Counted from the first letter of the stretch, positions 51,960-61,320 are shown. The stretch: DNA of 64,000 nucleotides from UBA7328 sp002471345 (GCA_964011275.1 CAXGOB010000009.1:1-64000); one strand, 5' to 3'. The notes: generated from the sequence alone by a model not told the origin. A program made the numbers and translations.

Positions 51960-53297
51960 ATGAATATAAAGGTGACTGTAATTTTTATTTCACTTCTTGT
52001 CACATCATGTGACAAAAATCTAGACATTGAACCAGAACAGGCTATATCTACTAATGTCGCATTATCTAATGAACAAGGAGTCAGGACTGCTCTAATAGGA
52101 ACTTACGATTTGTTGAGTCAGCTACCGACGCCATCAGGAGATATCATATTAAATTCTGAAATTTTCGCTAATTCAGGAGATCTCATTTGGACTGGTTTCT
52201 CAATTCCTTTGACCCAGCTGATAAATAAAAATATTTCACCAAGTAACAACGCAATAGAAAATTACTGGGTAAACTCCTATCGGACTATTAATCAGGCCAA
52301 CACAGTCCTAGATGCCGTAGAAGTGGTAAATGATACCGATCGGAATGCAATCATTGCCGAGTTAAGATTCCTTCGTGCTTTTATTTATTTCGATCTTGTA
52401 AATATGTTTGCCCATTCGTGGACATCTGGAAATCCAGATAACAACTTAGGAATACCTATCATAACCACACCGGCAGAAGTAAGTCTGGAAAATCCTGAAG
52501 TTCCAAGAAATAGTGTTTCTGAAGTTTATGAGTTGATTATCTCAGACTTGCTATATGCGAAAACACACCTCCCATCACGGAATGGTGTTTATGCCAATTC
52601 ATTCTCAGCAAGTGGAATATTATCACGAGCTTATCTGATGCAGGAAAAGTTTGAATTGGCGGCTTTAGAAGCTGATCGAGTAATTGCCTCAGGACAATAC
52701 AATCTAATTACTGATCTGGAACAAATTTTCAATCAATCCTTCAATAGTTCAGAGGACATCTTTACTCTTCAAGTCACAACACAGGATGGTCAGAACAGAG
52801 TAAGCTATTTTTACTCTGGAGAACAAGAAGGAGGTGGTGCATTCATAGGCATCGCTGATGAACATTTGGCCAAATATGAAAATGGAGATCTGCGAGCTGA
52901 TTTATTTTATAATGATCAACTGAGTAACACAAAACGATCCAGCAAGTGGAAAGTGAACGAATCTAACGATGGTAATGTAATTGTCCTCCGTCTTGCCGAA
53001 ATGTATCTTACTCGAGCAGAAGGCCGCTTTCGCACTGGTGATAAGGCCAGAGCCCTTGACGATATGAACATAATACGAAACAGAGCCAATCTACCATCTA
53101 TTACGAATACTAGTCTTGAAATGATATTAGACCAACGCTACTTCGAACTTGTATTTGAAGGTCATCAGTTTCGGGATACAAAGAGAAATAGAAAAATGTT
53201 TGGAGACCTGCCATATGATTATTTTAAGATGATATACCCTATTCCTCAAAGAGAACTGGATGTAAATAAGGCCATGATACAAAATGAAGGATACTAA
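51960..53297 (+). CDS. SusD/RagB-family substrate-binding lipoprotein
   Basis: A 445-residue lipoprotein (VTVIFISLLVTSCDKNLDIE; lipidated Cys in TSC) that caps the SusC barrel. SusD features include the TPR-like NQANTVLDAVEVVND, IIAELRFLRAFIYFDLVNMF, ARALDDMNIIRNRANLP and the C-terminal ELVFEGHQFRDTKRN, followed by PIPQRELDVNKAMIQNEGY. It begins 11 bp after the susC gene. It is shorter than many glycan-binding SusD proteins, compatible with a peptide-type ligand, though length alone is weak evidence. Confidence 0.94.
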   Translation: MNIKVTVIFISLLVTSCDKNLDIEPEQAISTNVALSNEQGVRTALIGTYDLLSQLPTPSGDIILNSEIFANSGDLIWTGFSIPLTQLINKNISPSNNAIENYWVNSYRTINQANTVLDAVEVVNDTDRNAIIAELRFLRAFIYFDLVNMFAHSWTSGNPDNNLGIPIITTPAEVSLENPEVPRNSVSEVYELIISDLLYAKTHLPSRNGVYANSFSASGILSRAYLMQEKFELAALEADRVIASGQYNLITDLEQIFNQSFNSSEDIFTLQVTTQDGQNRVSYFYSGEQEGGGAFIGIADEHLAKYENGDLRADLFYNDQLSNTKRSSKWKVNESNDGNVIVLRLAEMYLTRAEGRFRTGDKARALDDMNIIRNRANLPSITNTSLEMILDQRYFELVFEGHQFRDTKRNRKMFGDLPYDYFKMIYPIPQRELDVNKAMIQNEGY

Positions 53298-53311
53298 AAT
53301 TCCAGTATTCC

Positions 53312-53339
53312 ATGTTGCATTCCTTTTCTCATTGTTGCA
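53312..53339 (+). promoter_or_regulatory. pair of TTGTTGCA-type direct repeats upstream of the sensor-cyclase gene
   Basis: ATGTTGCA (53312-53319) and ATTGTTGCA (53331-53339) are on the same strand with the TTGCA cores 20 bp apart. The 26-bp composite from the first TGTTGC to the second is nearly identical in sequence and equal in length to the one formed by the first two repeats upstream of susC, including the TTCCTTT spacer. It lies 92 bp before the ATG of the sensor gene. Confidence 0.65.
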
Positions 53340-53430
53340 GCAGGTGTGATCAATCTGAGATTATACCTAAATTAAATGAATATATGGACTAGGATATTAA
53401 TCCTTTATTGACAACCTACAATTCATTAAA

Positions 53431-56400
53431 ATGAGAAATCAGAATAGTATTACAATGGCATTGTTTAGAGGCAAAAAATCCCCTGTCGTCATATATTTCG
53501 GTATTTCTTTTGTCTTATTAAGCATTCTATCTTGCAATCAAAAGGTAAGTCAGAATGAGATATTACCACCAGCTCCAATAGAAATTCCTATTGTTAATCC
53601 TGAAGACCTTCCTCCACCAATCAAGGCAGAATACTTAGATCCTGAATCCTTATCCCCTCCAACTGTAATGCCTCTAAAATATCCTCCTACGGTCGTAGCC
53701 GCACATCGAAACGTATATGCCATTGGTCAACCCAAAATAATTCAAGTTCCTGAAAAATTGGAAATACAAGTTTATGGAGATGATATTCCTATGCCCGAAA
53801 CACTTTCTGATAACAGCAAAGAGATTCCGCTATTTCATACAAAACCAATACCTGCTTTAGCATCACGATTGAAAGATGCTGCCGTTTTTAATATTCAGCA
53901 TTTATCATATGGTGAAGGGCTTCCATTTGGTGGATTATCGATAATAGAAGATAGTAAAGGAAATATTTGGTCTGGTTCAGGAGGCGGGATTGTACGTTAT
54001 GATGGTGAAAATTTCTTCCCATTTACGGAGCAAGAAGGAATTTTAGGAGGCTTCGTGATATTGGAAGATAGTAAAGGAAATATTTGGTTTGGCGCCCCTG
54101 GTAATGGATTTGGCTATTACGATGGTGACAAAGTCATAGACTTTAGGAATATAGGGGAAATTAAAAACGCCTGGGGAAATGCCGTAGCAGAAGATAGTAA
54201 AGGAAACATTTGGTGGGGAACAGACAAAGGAGTATTTAAATATGATGGTGAAAATTTCAAATACTTTAAGAAGGAAAATGGAATTGTCAGTCAAACTCTC
54301 CATAAAAAAGGTCACTTCTTTGACAGTAGGATTAATGCCATTATGGAGGACAGCAGAGGACATATATGGTGGGCCACCTCGGGTAGTGGGGTTCTAAGAT
54401 ATGATGGGAATAGGTTGATTCGCTATACAGAGCGAGAAGGTCTGATTGATAACTTCATCAAGTGCATATTTGAAGACAGTCAAGGACAGATTTGGTTTGG
54501 AAGTGGTGGAGAAGGTGTAGCTAAAGGGAAAGGAGTCAGCGTCTTTATTCCTGAAAGGGAGTCGGAAGGCAGCTTAGGTGGCAAATTTGTAAATTATTCA
54601 TCTAAAGAAGGATTGAGTGGAGATAGAATAACAGCCATACAAGAAGATAGGAAAAGAAATATTTGGATATCTACATTTGATGGTGGCCTCACATGTTATA
54701 CGGGGAAGAACTTTATCCACTATACGACAGATGAAGGATTAGGTAATAACTCCATAAACAGCATGGTCGTTGACCAAGAAGATAACATCTGGCTCGGTTT
54801 AAATAATAACAATGGTCTGCATCGCATCAATATCAATAGTTTTAGACATTTTACAGAGAATCAAGGCCTAAAAAACTGGTCAGGTAGAATGGCTGAAGAC
54901 GGTCAAAGAAACATTTGGTTTTCAGGATGTTATACAGGCCTAACTAAGTATGATGGACAAAACTTTACTAATTATTCTTCGAAAGAAGAAATGATTAGGG
55001 ATTGTCCGGTGCCTATATTCGAAGATAAGAATGGCAATTTCTGGGTAGGTACCAGAGATGAAGGAATTGCCCAATTCGATGGAAAAGAGTTTAAACGATT
55101 TGGAAAGGAGCAAGGATTTACTAATCCTTTTTATTTCAATATAGCGACTACTGAGGATAGGCAAGGTAGAATTTGGTTCAGCTCATTTTCTAATCAAATT
55201 GATGGAAAGGCCATTAGGTATGATCCAGTCACTGGAGGAGTGGCTCATTTTTCAGATGGTAGGATAGAATCGATCGGAGGTGCTAGCATTTTTGAAGATG
55301 AGGAAGAAGATCTCTGGTTTGGTGGAAGTGGATGCATTGCCAAATACGATCCACAAAATGACCAACTCAATTATGTTCTTCAGTTGAATGTTGAAGATTC
55401 GCATTGGGTACATATACTCCTTGATGATGGCAAGGGAAATCTATGGTTTAGCATTGAAAATGATGTCCGAATTTATAAGATGAGTAAGAGTGATAGCGAA
55501 AGATCTGTCTACGCTTATTCTAAAGATCAAGGTTTTCCCAATTTTTCAATCAAGTCTGTTACCATAGATGATGATCGCAATTTATGGGTTAGTGGTTCGA
55601 ATAAGATTTTGCTTCTGCCAAATGGTTTAGATGAACTAGAGTCTCTACATAAGGTATGGACTGAATATGCTCAAGGAGATGGATGGATTGCTAGGAGTTA
55701 TGGTGAGTTTTCGACACTGATCGATAGCCGAAAGAGACTCTGGATAGGAAGTAGAGATGCAGGTGCTGCTATGTTAGATTTGAATGCTTTTAAAGTTCCT
55801 AAGACAGCGCCCAAATATCTTGGTCTTTCGCATCTAGACATGGAGCAACAGTTTATTGACTATAGCCAATTATCTGAGGACAGTTATGACAAGTCTAGTA
55901 TCCCTTTTGGTGATCAATTGAAAGTATCATTTGACAGCGTTACTTCTTTTGATAATTATCCAAATGATCTTGACCTCCCTTATCATCTGAATCACCTCAC
56001 ATTTCACTTTTCTGCAAAAGATTGGACCGCCCCTCATCTTGTCAAATATAGTTATAAAATTGAAGGTGTGGATAAAGACTGGAGTCCACCAAATGTTGAT
56101 GCCAAAGCCGATTACCGCAACTTGTCTCATGGCACACATACATTTCAAGTAAAAGCCATAGGAGAAGCCAAAATTTGGAGTGACCCTTTCACTTATACAT
56201 TTACCATCAGACCTCCCTGGTGGCTTACGTGGTGGACTTATGCATTATACTTTTTAATTGGCATAAGCGCAATCGGTGGTTACGTGATTAGACTACGTCG
56301 AAAAATTATTGAAGAACAAAAAAAGCTCGAACGTGAGCAGTATCTCAATAGAGAACTGAAAGAACTCAACATTGCGACTACTCGCTTTGTGCCACATGAT

Positions 56401-57201
56401 TTTATTCATATTCTGAATAAAGAGAGTATTAAAGAATTAAACCTAGGTGATCAGACAGAAGCGACAATGACTGTTCTTTTCGCTGATATACGTGACTATA
56501 CCAGTCTGTCAGAGACAATGTCACCAGAGGACAATTTCAAATTTATCAATGCTTACTTGGTTCGTATTGGTCCAATTATTAGAGAACATGGTGGATTTAT
56601 ATGTCAGTACTCAGGTGACGGTATAATGGCACTATTCAAAGACAATCATGATATAGCCTTCAAAGCAGCTATCGAAATGCAACATGCCATACAACGCTAT
56701 AACAGAAAACGGCTTGCTAATAGTCGTAAGCCGATTCGTGTGGGAATAGGCCTCAATACAGGTCGACTCATGTTGGGAGTAATAGGAGATGAAATGAGGT
56801 ATGATACAAGTGTTATCTCAGATGCTGTGAATACTGCAGCCAGAATGGAGGGTTTGACTAAGCTGTTTGGTTGCCAGGTAATCGTAAGTGAAAAAACACT
56901 AACAACGCTTAAGATGAATACAGATGCAAATATGCCTGAGACTTTGGGAGGTAACTTTAGATTTCTTGGAAAGGTAAAAGTAAAGGGGAAGGAAAATGTG
57001 TTGAAAATATACGACTTCTATGATGGTGAAACCGAAGAGATTAGACAACTAAAGTCCAGTACGAAGCCTTTATTTGAAAAAGCATTGGGTCTCTATTATA
57101 ATCAGGAATTTGGCAAAGCAGCAGATCTTTTCAAATTTATAATAGAAAAATATCCAAGTGATGTTGTGACTAATTATTATATGGATAAATCAGTGAGATA
57201 A
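53431..57201 (+). CDS. periplasmic double-propeller sensor fused to a class III adenylate/guanylate cyclase
   Basis: A 1256-residue protein. The N-terminus has a hydrophobic stretch with a possible lipobox (SILSCNQ), then a Pro-rich segment. About 14 repeats of the EDSKGNIWFG type (residues about 170-780) can form two seven-bladed propellers. A Y_Y_Y domain (about 815-925) is followed by a Trp-rich membrane segment near 927-955 and a coiled coil. The cyclase domain (about 1005-1185) has both metal-binding Asp (FADIRDYTSL, YSGDGIMALF), RVGIGLNTGRLMLGVIG and DAVNTAARME. A TPR-like tail follows. The layout is that of a hybrid two-component sensor, but the output is a nucleotide cyclase instead of a histidine kinase. 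Confidence 0.92.
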   Translation: MRNQNSITMALFRGKKSPVVIYFGISFVLLSILSCNQKVSQNEILPPAPIEIPIVNPEDLPPPIKAEYLDPESLSPPTVMPLKYPPTVVAAHRNVYAIGQPKIIQVPEKLEIQVYGDDIPMPETLSDNSKEIPLFHTKPIPALASRLKDAAVFNIQHLSYGEGLPFGGLSIIEDSKGNIWSGSGGGIVRYDGENFFPFTEQEGILGGFVILEDSKGNIWFGAPGNGFGYYDGDKVIDFRNIGEIKNAWGNAVAEDSKGNIWWGTDKGVFKYDGENFKYFKKENGIVSQTLHKKGHFFDSRINAIMEDSRGHIWWATSGSGVLRYDGNRLIRYTEREGLIDNFIKCIFEDSQGQIWFGSGGEGVAKGKGVSVFIPERESEGSLGGKFVNYSSKEGLSGDRITAIQEDRKRNIWISTFDGGLTCYTGKNFIHYTTDEGLGNNSINSMVVDQEDNIWLGLNNNNGLHRININSFRHFTENQGLKNWSGRMAEDGQRNIWFSGCYTGLTKYDGQNFTNYSSKEEMIRDCPVPIFEDKNGNFWVGTRDEGIAQFDGKEFKRFGKEQGFTNPFYFNIATTEDRQGRIWFSSFSNQIDGKAIRYDPVTGGVAHFSDGRIESIGGASIFEDEEEDLWFGGSGCIAKYDPQNDQLNYVLQLNVEDSHWVHILLDDGKGNLWFSIENDVRIYKMSKSDSERSVYAYSKDQGFPNFSIKSVTIDDDRNLWVSGSNKILLLPNGLDELESLHKVWTEYAQGDGWIARSYGEFSTLIDSRKRLWIGSRDAGAAMLDLNAFKVPKTAPKYLGLSHLDMEQQFIDYSQLSEDSYDKSSIPFGDQLKVSFDSVTSFDNYPNDLDLPYHLNHLTFHFSAKDWTAPHLVKYSYKIEGVDKDWSPPNVDAKADYRNLSHGTHTFQVKAIGEAKIWSDPFTYTFTIRPPWWLTWWTYALYFLIGISAIGGYVIRLRRKIIEEQKKLEREQYLNRELKELNIATTRFVPHDFIHILNKESIKELNLGDQTEATMTVLFADIRDYTSLSETMSPEDNFKFINAYLVRIGPIIREHGGFICQYSGDGIMALFKDNHDIAFKAAIEMQHAIQRYNRKRLANSRKPIRVGIGLNTGRLMLGVIGDEMRYDTSVISDAVNTAARMEGLTKLFGCQVIVSEKTLTTLKMNTDANMPETLGGNFRFLGKVKVKGKENVLKIYDFYDGETEEIRQLKSSTKPLFEKALGLYYNQEFGKAADLFKFIIEKYPSDVVTNYYMDKSVR

Positions 57202-57282
57202 ATTTTACATGGTGTCGAGGACAATTGGAATGGAGTAGAGGAAATGATCAGTAAATGATTTTATAATTCAAAACTTGAAGCA

Positions 57283-58281
57283 TTGTCAACAGCTAAGTTA
57301 TATACAATACTGATTCTATTTTTCGGGATCCATATTCACTCTCATTCACAGAATAGTTTGAGCTCAGATAGCATCCAAGAGGATTTACTGAAAGCACCAC
57401 AGCTTACACAAATTGAGATCAATAATGAGTTTGTCGACTTCACTAAATTGAATGACTATGATTATCGAAGATCAATTGACTTTGGGAATGAATTGTATGA
57501 GACATTTGATTCAGTTAACACTCAGAGCAACTATCCATTAAACTTGAATCTTCCTTATCATCTCAACAATCTCACATTTCATTATTCAGCAATTGATTGG
57601 TCTGCGCCTCATAGGATCAGATATAGTTATATGCTTGAAGGCTTTGATAAAGAATGGAGTAAACCGAGCTATCAATCTAAAGTGGCCTATCAAAATCTGA
57701 CTTCAGGTCAATACTCTTTTAAAATTAGATCGATAGGAGAGGAACAGGTATGGAGTGAGCCCATGAATTATTCATTTGGAATCAGAAGACCATGGTGGTC
57801 GTCATGGTGGGCATATGCATTCTTTGCATTATCTATCTTTTTAATTGGCTATTGGATGTATCATACATGGCAGGAGAAGAAATCTCAAGAAGCAGAAGTT
57901 AGAAAACTTCTAGAAGCTTATAAATTAACAGACTTCCCTAAAGCCATAGAAATGAAAAAGGGAATTGAAGAAAGCAGTTTCTTAAAATTAGTTCAAACTA
58001 CTCTTGAAACTCATTTGAGTGATGAAAACTTTGTTATAGCCGAATTGTGTGAACTCTTAAATATTAGTAGGGCCCAACTTCATCGTAAATTAAAAAAGCT
58101 CACAGGGCTTTCTACTTCTCATTATATAAGGTCCCTGAGATTAGAAATTGCAAAGGAGCTTTTGGTTACCACTAACCTCAATATTTCTGAAGTCGCCTTT
58201 AAGGTTGGTTTTAGTAGCCCTACGTATTTCTCCAAAGTATTCAAGTCGCAATATGGTCATGCTCCTAGTGATCATCAATAA
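57283..58281 (+). CDS. membrane-anchored AraC-family regulator with Y_Y_Y sensor domain
   Basis: A 332-residue protein, probably starting at TTG 57283, as no ATG lies before the signal-like sequence (LYTILILFFGIHIHSHSQ). A periplasmic Y_Y_Y domain (about 60-165) shares blocks such as LPYHLN-LTFH-SA-DW-APH and PWW-WW-YA with the upstream sensor-cyclase, so the two sensor regions are paralogous. A membrane segment (about 175-195), a coiled-coil-like linker and an AraC HTH pair follow (FVIAELCELLNISRAQLHRK, NISEVAFKVGFSSPTYFSKV). The propellers are missing. It could regulate the susCD and cyclase genes directly from the membrane. Confidence 0.9.
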   Translation: MSTAKLYTILILFFGIHIHSHSQNSLSSDSIQEDLLKAPQLTQIEINNEFVDFTKLNDYDYRRSIDFGNELYETFDSVNTQSNYPLNLNLPYHLNNLTFHYSAIDWSAPHRIRYSYMLEGFDKEWSKPSYQSKVAYQNLTSGQYSFKIRSIGEEQVWSEPMNYSFGIRRPWWSSWWAYAFFALSIFLIGYWMYHTWQEKKSQEAEVRKLLEAYKLTDFPKAIEMKKGIEESSFLKLVQTTLETHLSDENFVIAELCELLNISRAQLHRKLKKLTGLSTSHYIRSLRLEIAKELLVTTNLNISEVAFKVGFSSPTYFSKVFKSQYGHAPSDHQ

Positions 58282-58381
58282 TGGCTATCATACATCAGTT
58301 AATGATTCTTAAAAAAGTCACAAGAAGTTAAAATGTAACTTTGTAATAATCGGAAACATCTTCATTCAAACCGAACAACTA

Positions 58382-59302
58382 ATGGAAATCCTTCTGCATT
58401 TTTTATTCTTCACTCTTCTATTAGGACCTATATTTTTGGCGATATCTGGGTTTTTCAAATGGAAAAGTATTCCTCTTGAACAAAATGGCAACCCATGGAA
58501 CGTCATTCCTATGGTCATCAATTCTTCTGTACTTTATGCTTTAGCATACAACACTATTTATTTTATTCAGGAATTGTTCTTGGCATTGGGAAAGAAATGG
58601 ATTAAAAGTCTATCTCTATCACAATAATCACAATAATCACAATAATCACAATAATCACAATTGGGTAGATGAGGATCCAGGGATGATCTGATGCAAGGAT
58701 TAAGTGCATTAGCGATATTCATATTGGGAGTCCTTTTGTTAATTCTATTTTTCAAAATCCGGAAATCAAAGCACTGGTCATCTTTCTTCATACTCTGGCT
58801 GGCACATCATGGGTTGATTCAATCTTTACCCCAATTGTCCTCGGTATCTATTGATAGAAGATCAGATGTTGGACAGGCAATAACCTATTTGCAATTGGGC
58901 TCAACTGTGGATTTTATTATCAGTTATGTAAGTATCATTGCTATTATCGCATTAGGCTATGGGTTCAGTAAGTGGTTTATCCAATACGCTTCTCCACAAG
59001 TGCTGCCTGACCATGGAATAAAAAGATTTCGGACAATTTTCTATGTTGTATTGCTCCCAGCCATTATTGGTACGATTATTCTTTTCCCATATCGCATCAT
59101 GCCTATAAATAGATATCAAATGACTGTCATGCTACTCCTGGTTTGTGTCCCATCTATTTTTGCATTTTCATGGATGATTAAAGGAGTCAGACCTATTGAA
59201 AATGAAGTGAGTCAAAAGATTGTCAAAACTCCAATTATATTATCCTTTATAATGTTGTTATTCTTCCAATTGGTTCTTGCACCTGGAGTTGTGATTGAAT
59301 GA
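58382..59302 (+). pseudogene. multi-pass membrane protein gene broken near a 9-bp repeat
   Basis: Two ORFs in the same frame, 58382-58627 (81 residues) and 58691-59302 (203 residues), both consist of membrane segments (LLHFLFFTLLLGPIFLAIS; LSALAIFILGVLLLILFF, IISYVSIIAIIALGYGF, VVLLPAIIGTIILFPY). Between them the frame is closed by a stop in every copy of a 9-bp repeat. One neighbouring frame is open across the junction and reads WERNGLKVYLYHNN then repeated HNN and WVDEDPGMI, a plausible loop. Two compensating indels would restore one protein of about 305 residues. I do not recognise the family. The second ORF could still be expressed separately. Confidence 0.65.
58621..58661. repeat. 9-bp tandem repeat ACAATAATC, four copies plus partial
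   Basis: Four perfect copies of ACAATAATC (58621-58656) are followed by ACAAT. In the open frame it encodes His-Asn-Asn units; in the frame of the flanking ORFs each copy contains TAA. Confidence 0.95.
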
Positions 59303-59447
59303 TTCTTTAATGTTAATTATGTAATGTATGACTGTGTCAACTAATTCCATCTAGTTATTTGGATCTTTGATGGCAATTGTTTTAAGTTGAGGACGGAATA
59401 ACAGATCGATTTGTAAATAGAATTTCATTAAAAAAAAAACAAAAGGC

Positions 59448-59461
59448 GGTCTGTGAAGACC
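59448..59461. terminator. short hairpin beside an A-run
   Basis: GGTCT-GTGA-AGACC is a 5-bp perfect stem preceded by a run of ten A residues and a further AAAA. Read on the minus strand it is a stem followed by a T-rich tract, but no minus-strand gene is adjacent. On the plus strand it lies in the leader of the symporter gene. Confidence 0.3.
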
Positions 59462-59573
59462 TTTAGAATTGATGGCACTTCTCTTGATTATTTAATGATG
59501 ACGAGAGAATGTTCTTTGATGCTTTCAAAGCAAAATGGATCGTAAAAGAAAATGTAAAAAATAGTAGGCTCTT

Positions 59574-60902
59574 ATGTCAAAAAAGAATTGGAGTACTCGG
59601 TTGGCTTTCATTGTAACAACATCAGCTTTTGCTGTCGGCTTAGGTAATATTTGGAGATTCCCATACATAGCGGGAGAAGGCGGTGGTGGTGCATTCTTGT
59701 TGGTCTACATCATTCTGATTTTGCTTATTGGTATACCCATCATGCTTACTGAAATCGCATTGGGAAGAATGGCACATACAACCCCAATGGTGGGTTATGG
59801 GAAACTGGGTAAAAATAACATGTGGAATGGTATCGGTTGGTTAGGTATAACTGCCAGTTTGCTAATCATGAGTTATTATGTAATGATACTGGCTTGGATT
59901 GTCTACTACATATGGGAAAGCTTTTCAGGAAATATAGCATTAGTAGAAACTCAAGATCTATCTGAGCATTTTAATACAATTGCTTCCGATCTCCATACTA
60001 TCATTTTTATTGTATTGGCTATTATGATATCGGCCACATTGATTGTTCGCCAAGGACTAAAATCTGGGCTCGAAAGGTATTCCAAATGGATGATGATAAT
60101 CCTCATTTTGATGCTGATCGCTTTGACCATTTGGAGTTCTACATTAGACAGCGCATTGGAAGGATATCGATGGTTTCTTTATCCTGATTTTGCAAAGATC
60201 AATCTCGAAGTCATCATCAGTGCACTTGGACAACTGTTTTTTTCCATAGGTGTGGGAATGACTATTTCCTTTGCTTTTGGTAGTTATACATCGTCCAAAG
60301 AAAATCTTGTGACGAGTACAGCATGGGTTGTATTGACCGATACCATTTTTGCCATTTTAGCAGGCCTTCTCATTTTTCCAGCTATTTTTAGTTTTGGGTT
60401 ATCTCCTGATTCAGGTCCTAATTTGATCTTTGTTACAATGGCTACAGTCTTTAGTACTATAGAGCAGGGCACATGGTTAGGAAGTATATTTTTCTTGTTA
60501 TTATTTTTTGCAGGATTTACCTCTTTAATTTCCGCCATTCAGGGAATCAAAGACAGTTTTGTAGATAAGTTTCATGTTTCAGATAGAAGGGCATTATTAT
60601 CAGCGGCAGGCATAATCACATTGGTATCAGTACCTGTTGTATTCTCCTATTCTGAAGATCCAATTCTACTTTTTGGAATGACAATGTTTGGACTGTTGGA
60701 CTACCTTACTAATACCATTATGCTACCTCTAGGTGGATTGTTGATTGCTGTTTTCGCGGGACATGTAATAGGATTTACAAAATTGAAAAAACAGATCAAT
60801 ATGGGAGCTGAAAATATTGCGATAGGTGACTATTGGCAGCCTATTCTAAAATATATCATACCACTTGCCATTTTAGTCATACTGATTAATGGAATAATTT
60901 GA
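59574..60902 (+). CDS. sodium-dependent transporter, SNF/NSS family
   Basis: A 442-residue neurotransmitter:sodium symporter family member. The N-terminus has RLAFIVTTSAFAVGLGNIWR, then FPYIAGEGGGGAFLLVYIIL, the hallmark unwound first helix that binds substrate and sodium, and FTSLISAIQGIKDSF in the conserved helix 8 region. About 11-12 membrane segments are present. Bacterial members import amino acids such as Leu, Trp or Tyr. It is followed closely (6 bp) by an NTF2-like gene and then an M20 deacylase, suggesting uptake and processing of an amino-acid derivative. Confidence 0.93.
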   Translation: MSKKNWSTRLAFIVTTSAFAVGLGNIWRFPYIAGEGGGGAFLLVYIILILLIGIPIMLTEIALGRMAHTTPMVGYGKLGKNNMWNGIGWLGITASLLIMSYYVMILAWIVYYIWESFSGNIALVETQDLSEHFNTIASDLHTIIFIVLAIMISATLIVRQGLKSGLERYSKWMMIILILMLIALTIWSSTLDSALEGYRWFLYPDFAKINLEVIISALGQLFFSIGVGMTISFAFGSYTSSKENLVTSTAWVVLTDTIFAILAGLLIFPAIFSFGLSPDSGPNLIFVTMATVFSTIEQGTWLGSIFFLLLFFAGFTSLISAIQGIKDSFVDKFHVSDRRALLSAAGIITLVSVPVVFSYSEDPILLFGMTMFGLLDYLTNTIMLPLGGLLIAVFAGHVIGFTKLKKQINMGAENIAIGDYWQPILKYIIPLAILVILINGII

Positions 60903-60908
60903 AACGGA

Positions 60909-61304
60909 ATGAAAAGAGTACTTGGTGAAAATATGAATAAGAAAAGATCTATGGATTCAAGCAAAATAGTGCAGCATTATATGGATGCATATAATCGAAG
61001 AGATGTGGATGACTTCTTGTCCTTTATGCACCCTGATTTTGAATCTTCATTATTTGATGAGCGGAGAACACTCTGTATGGGTTTGAAAGACGCAAGGACA
61101 CTATATTCAAATCGATTTAAAGAAAATCCAGATTTATTTGTAACCACTTTAGGAAGAATTGCTAATGACAACATAGTCGTCGACAATCAATTAATTGAGC
61201 ATTTTGACGGAGGAAAAACAATTCGGGCTATTTCTATATTTGAATTGGAAGATGGACTAGTGAGACGTGCTTCTTTTGCCAGAAGAGTAGTCAGTTTATC
61301 TTAA
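60909..61304 (+). CDS. NTF2-like (SnoaL-type) small protein
   Basis: A 131-residue protein with the NTF2-like pattern IVQHYMDAYNRRDVDDFLSF, MHPDFES, ARTLYSNRFKENPDL and IRAISIFELEDGLVRRASF. The family includes ketosteroid isomerase-like enzymes and binding proteins; activity cannot be assigned. Starts at 60909, 60933 or 60951 are all possible. It is sandwiched between the symporter and the deacylase genes in one operon. Confidence 0.78.
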   Translation: MKRVLGENMNKKRSMDSSKIVQHYMDAYNRRDVDDFLSFMHPDFESSLFDERRTLCMGLKDARTLYSNRFKENPDLFVTTLGRIANDNIVVDNQLIEHFDGGKTIRAISIFELEDGLVRRASFARRVVSLS

Positions 61305-61320
61305 GAAGAAATATCAAAAA

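Noticed and set aside
53312..53339. The TTGTTGCA repeats as CRP/cAMP sites, tempting because a cyclase follows.
   Set aside because: They are direct repeats with 20-bp spacing, not the TGTGA-N6-TCACA palindrome, so an AraC-type operator is the better reading.
58621..58661. A small Cys-rich protein on the minus strand across the 9-bp repeat (repeated Cys-Asp-Tyr).
   Set aside because: It is only the antisense reading of the tandem repeat, with no start context or conserved neighbours.
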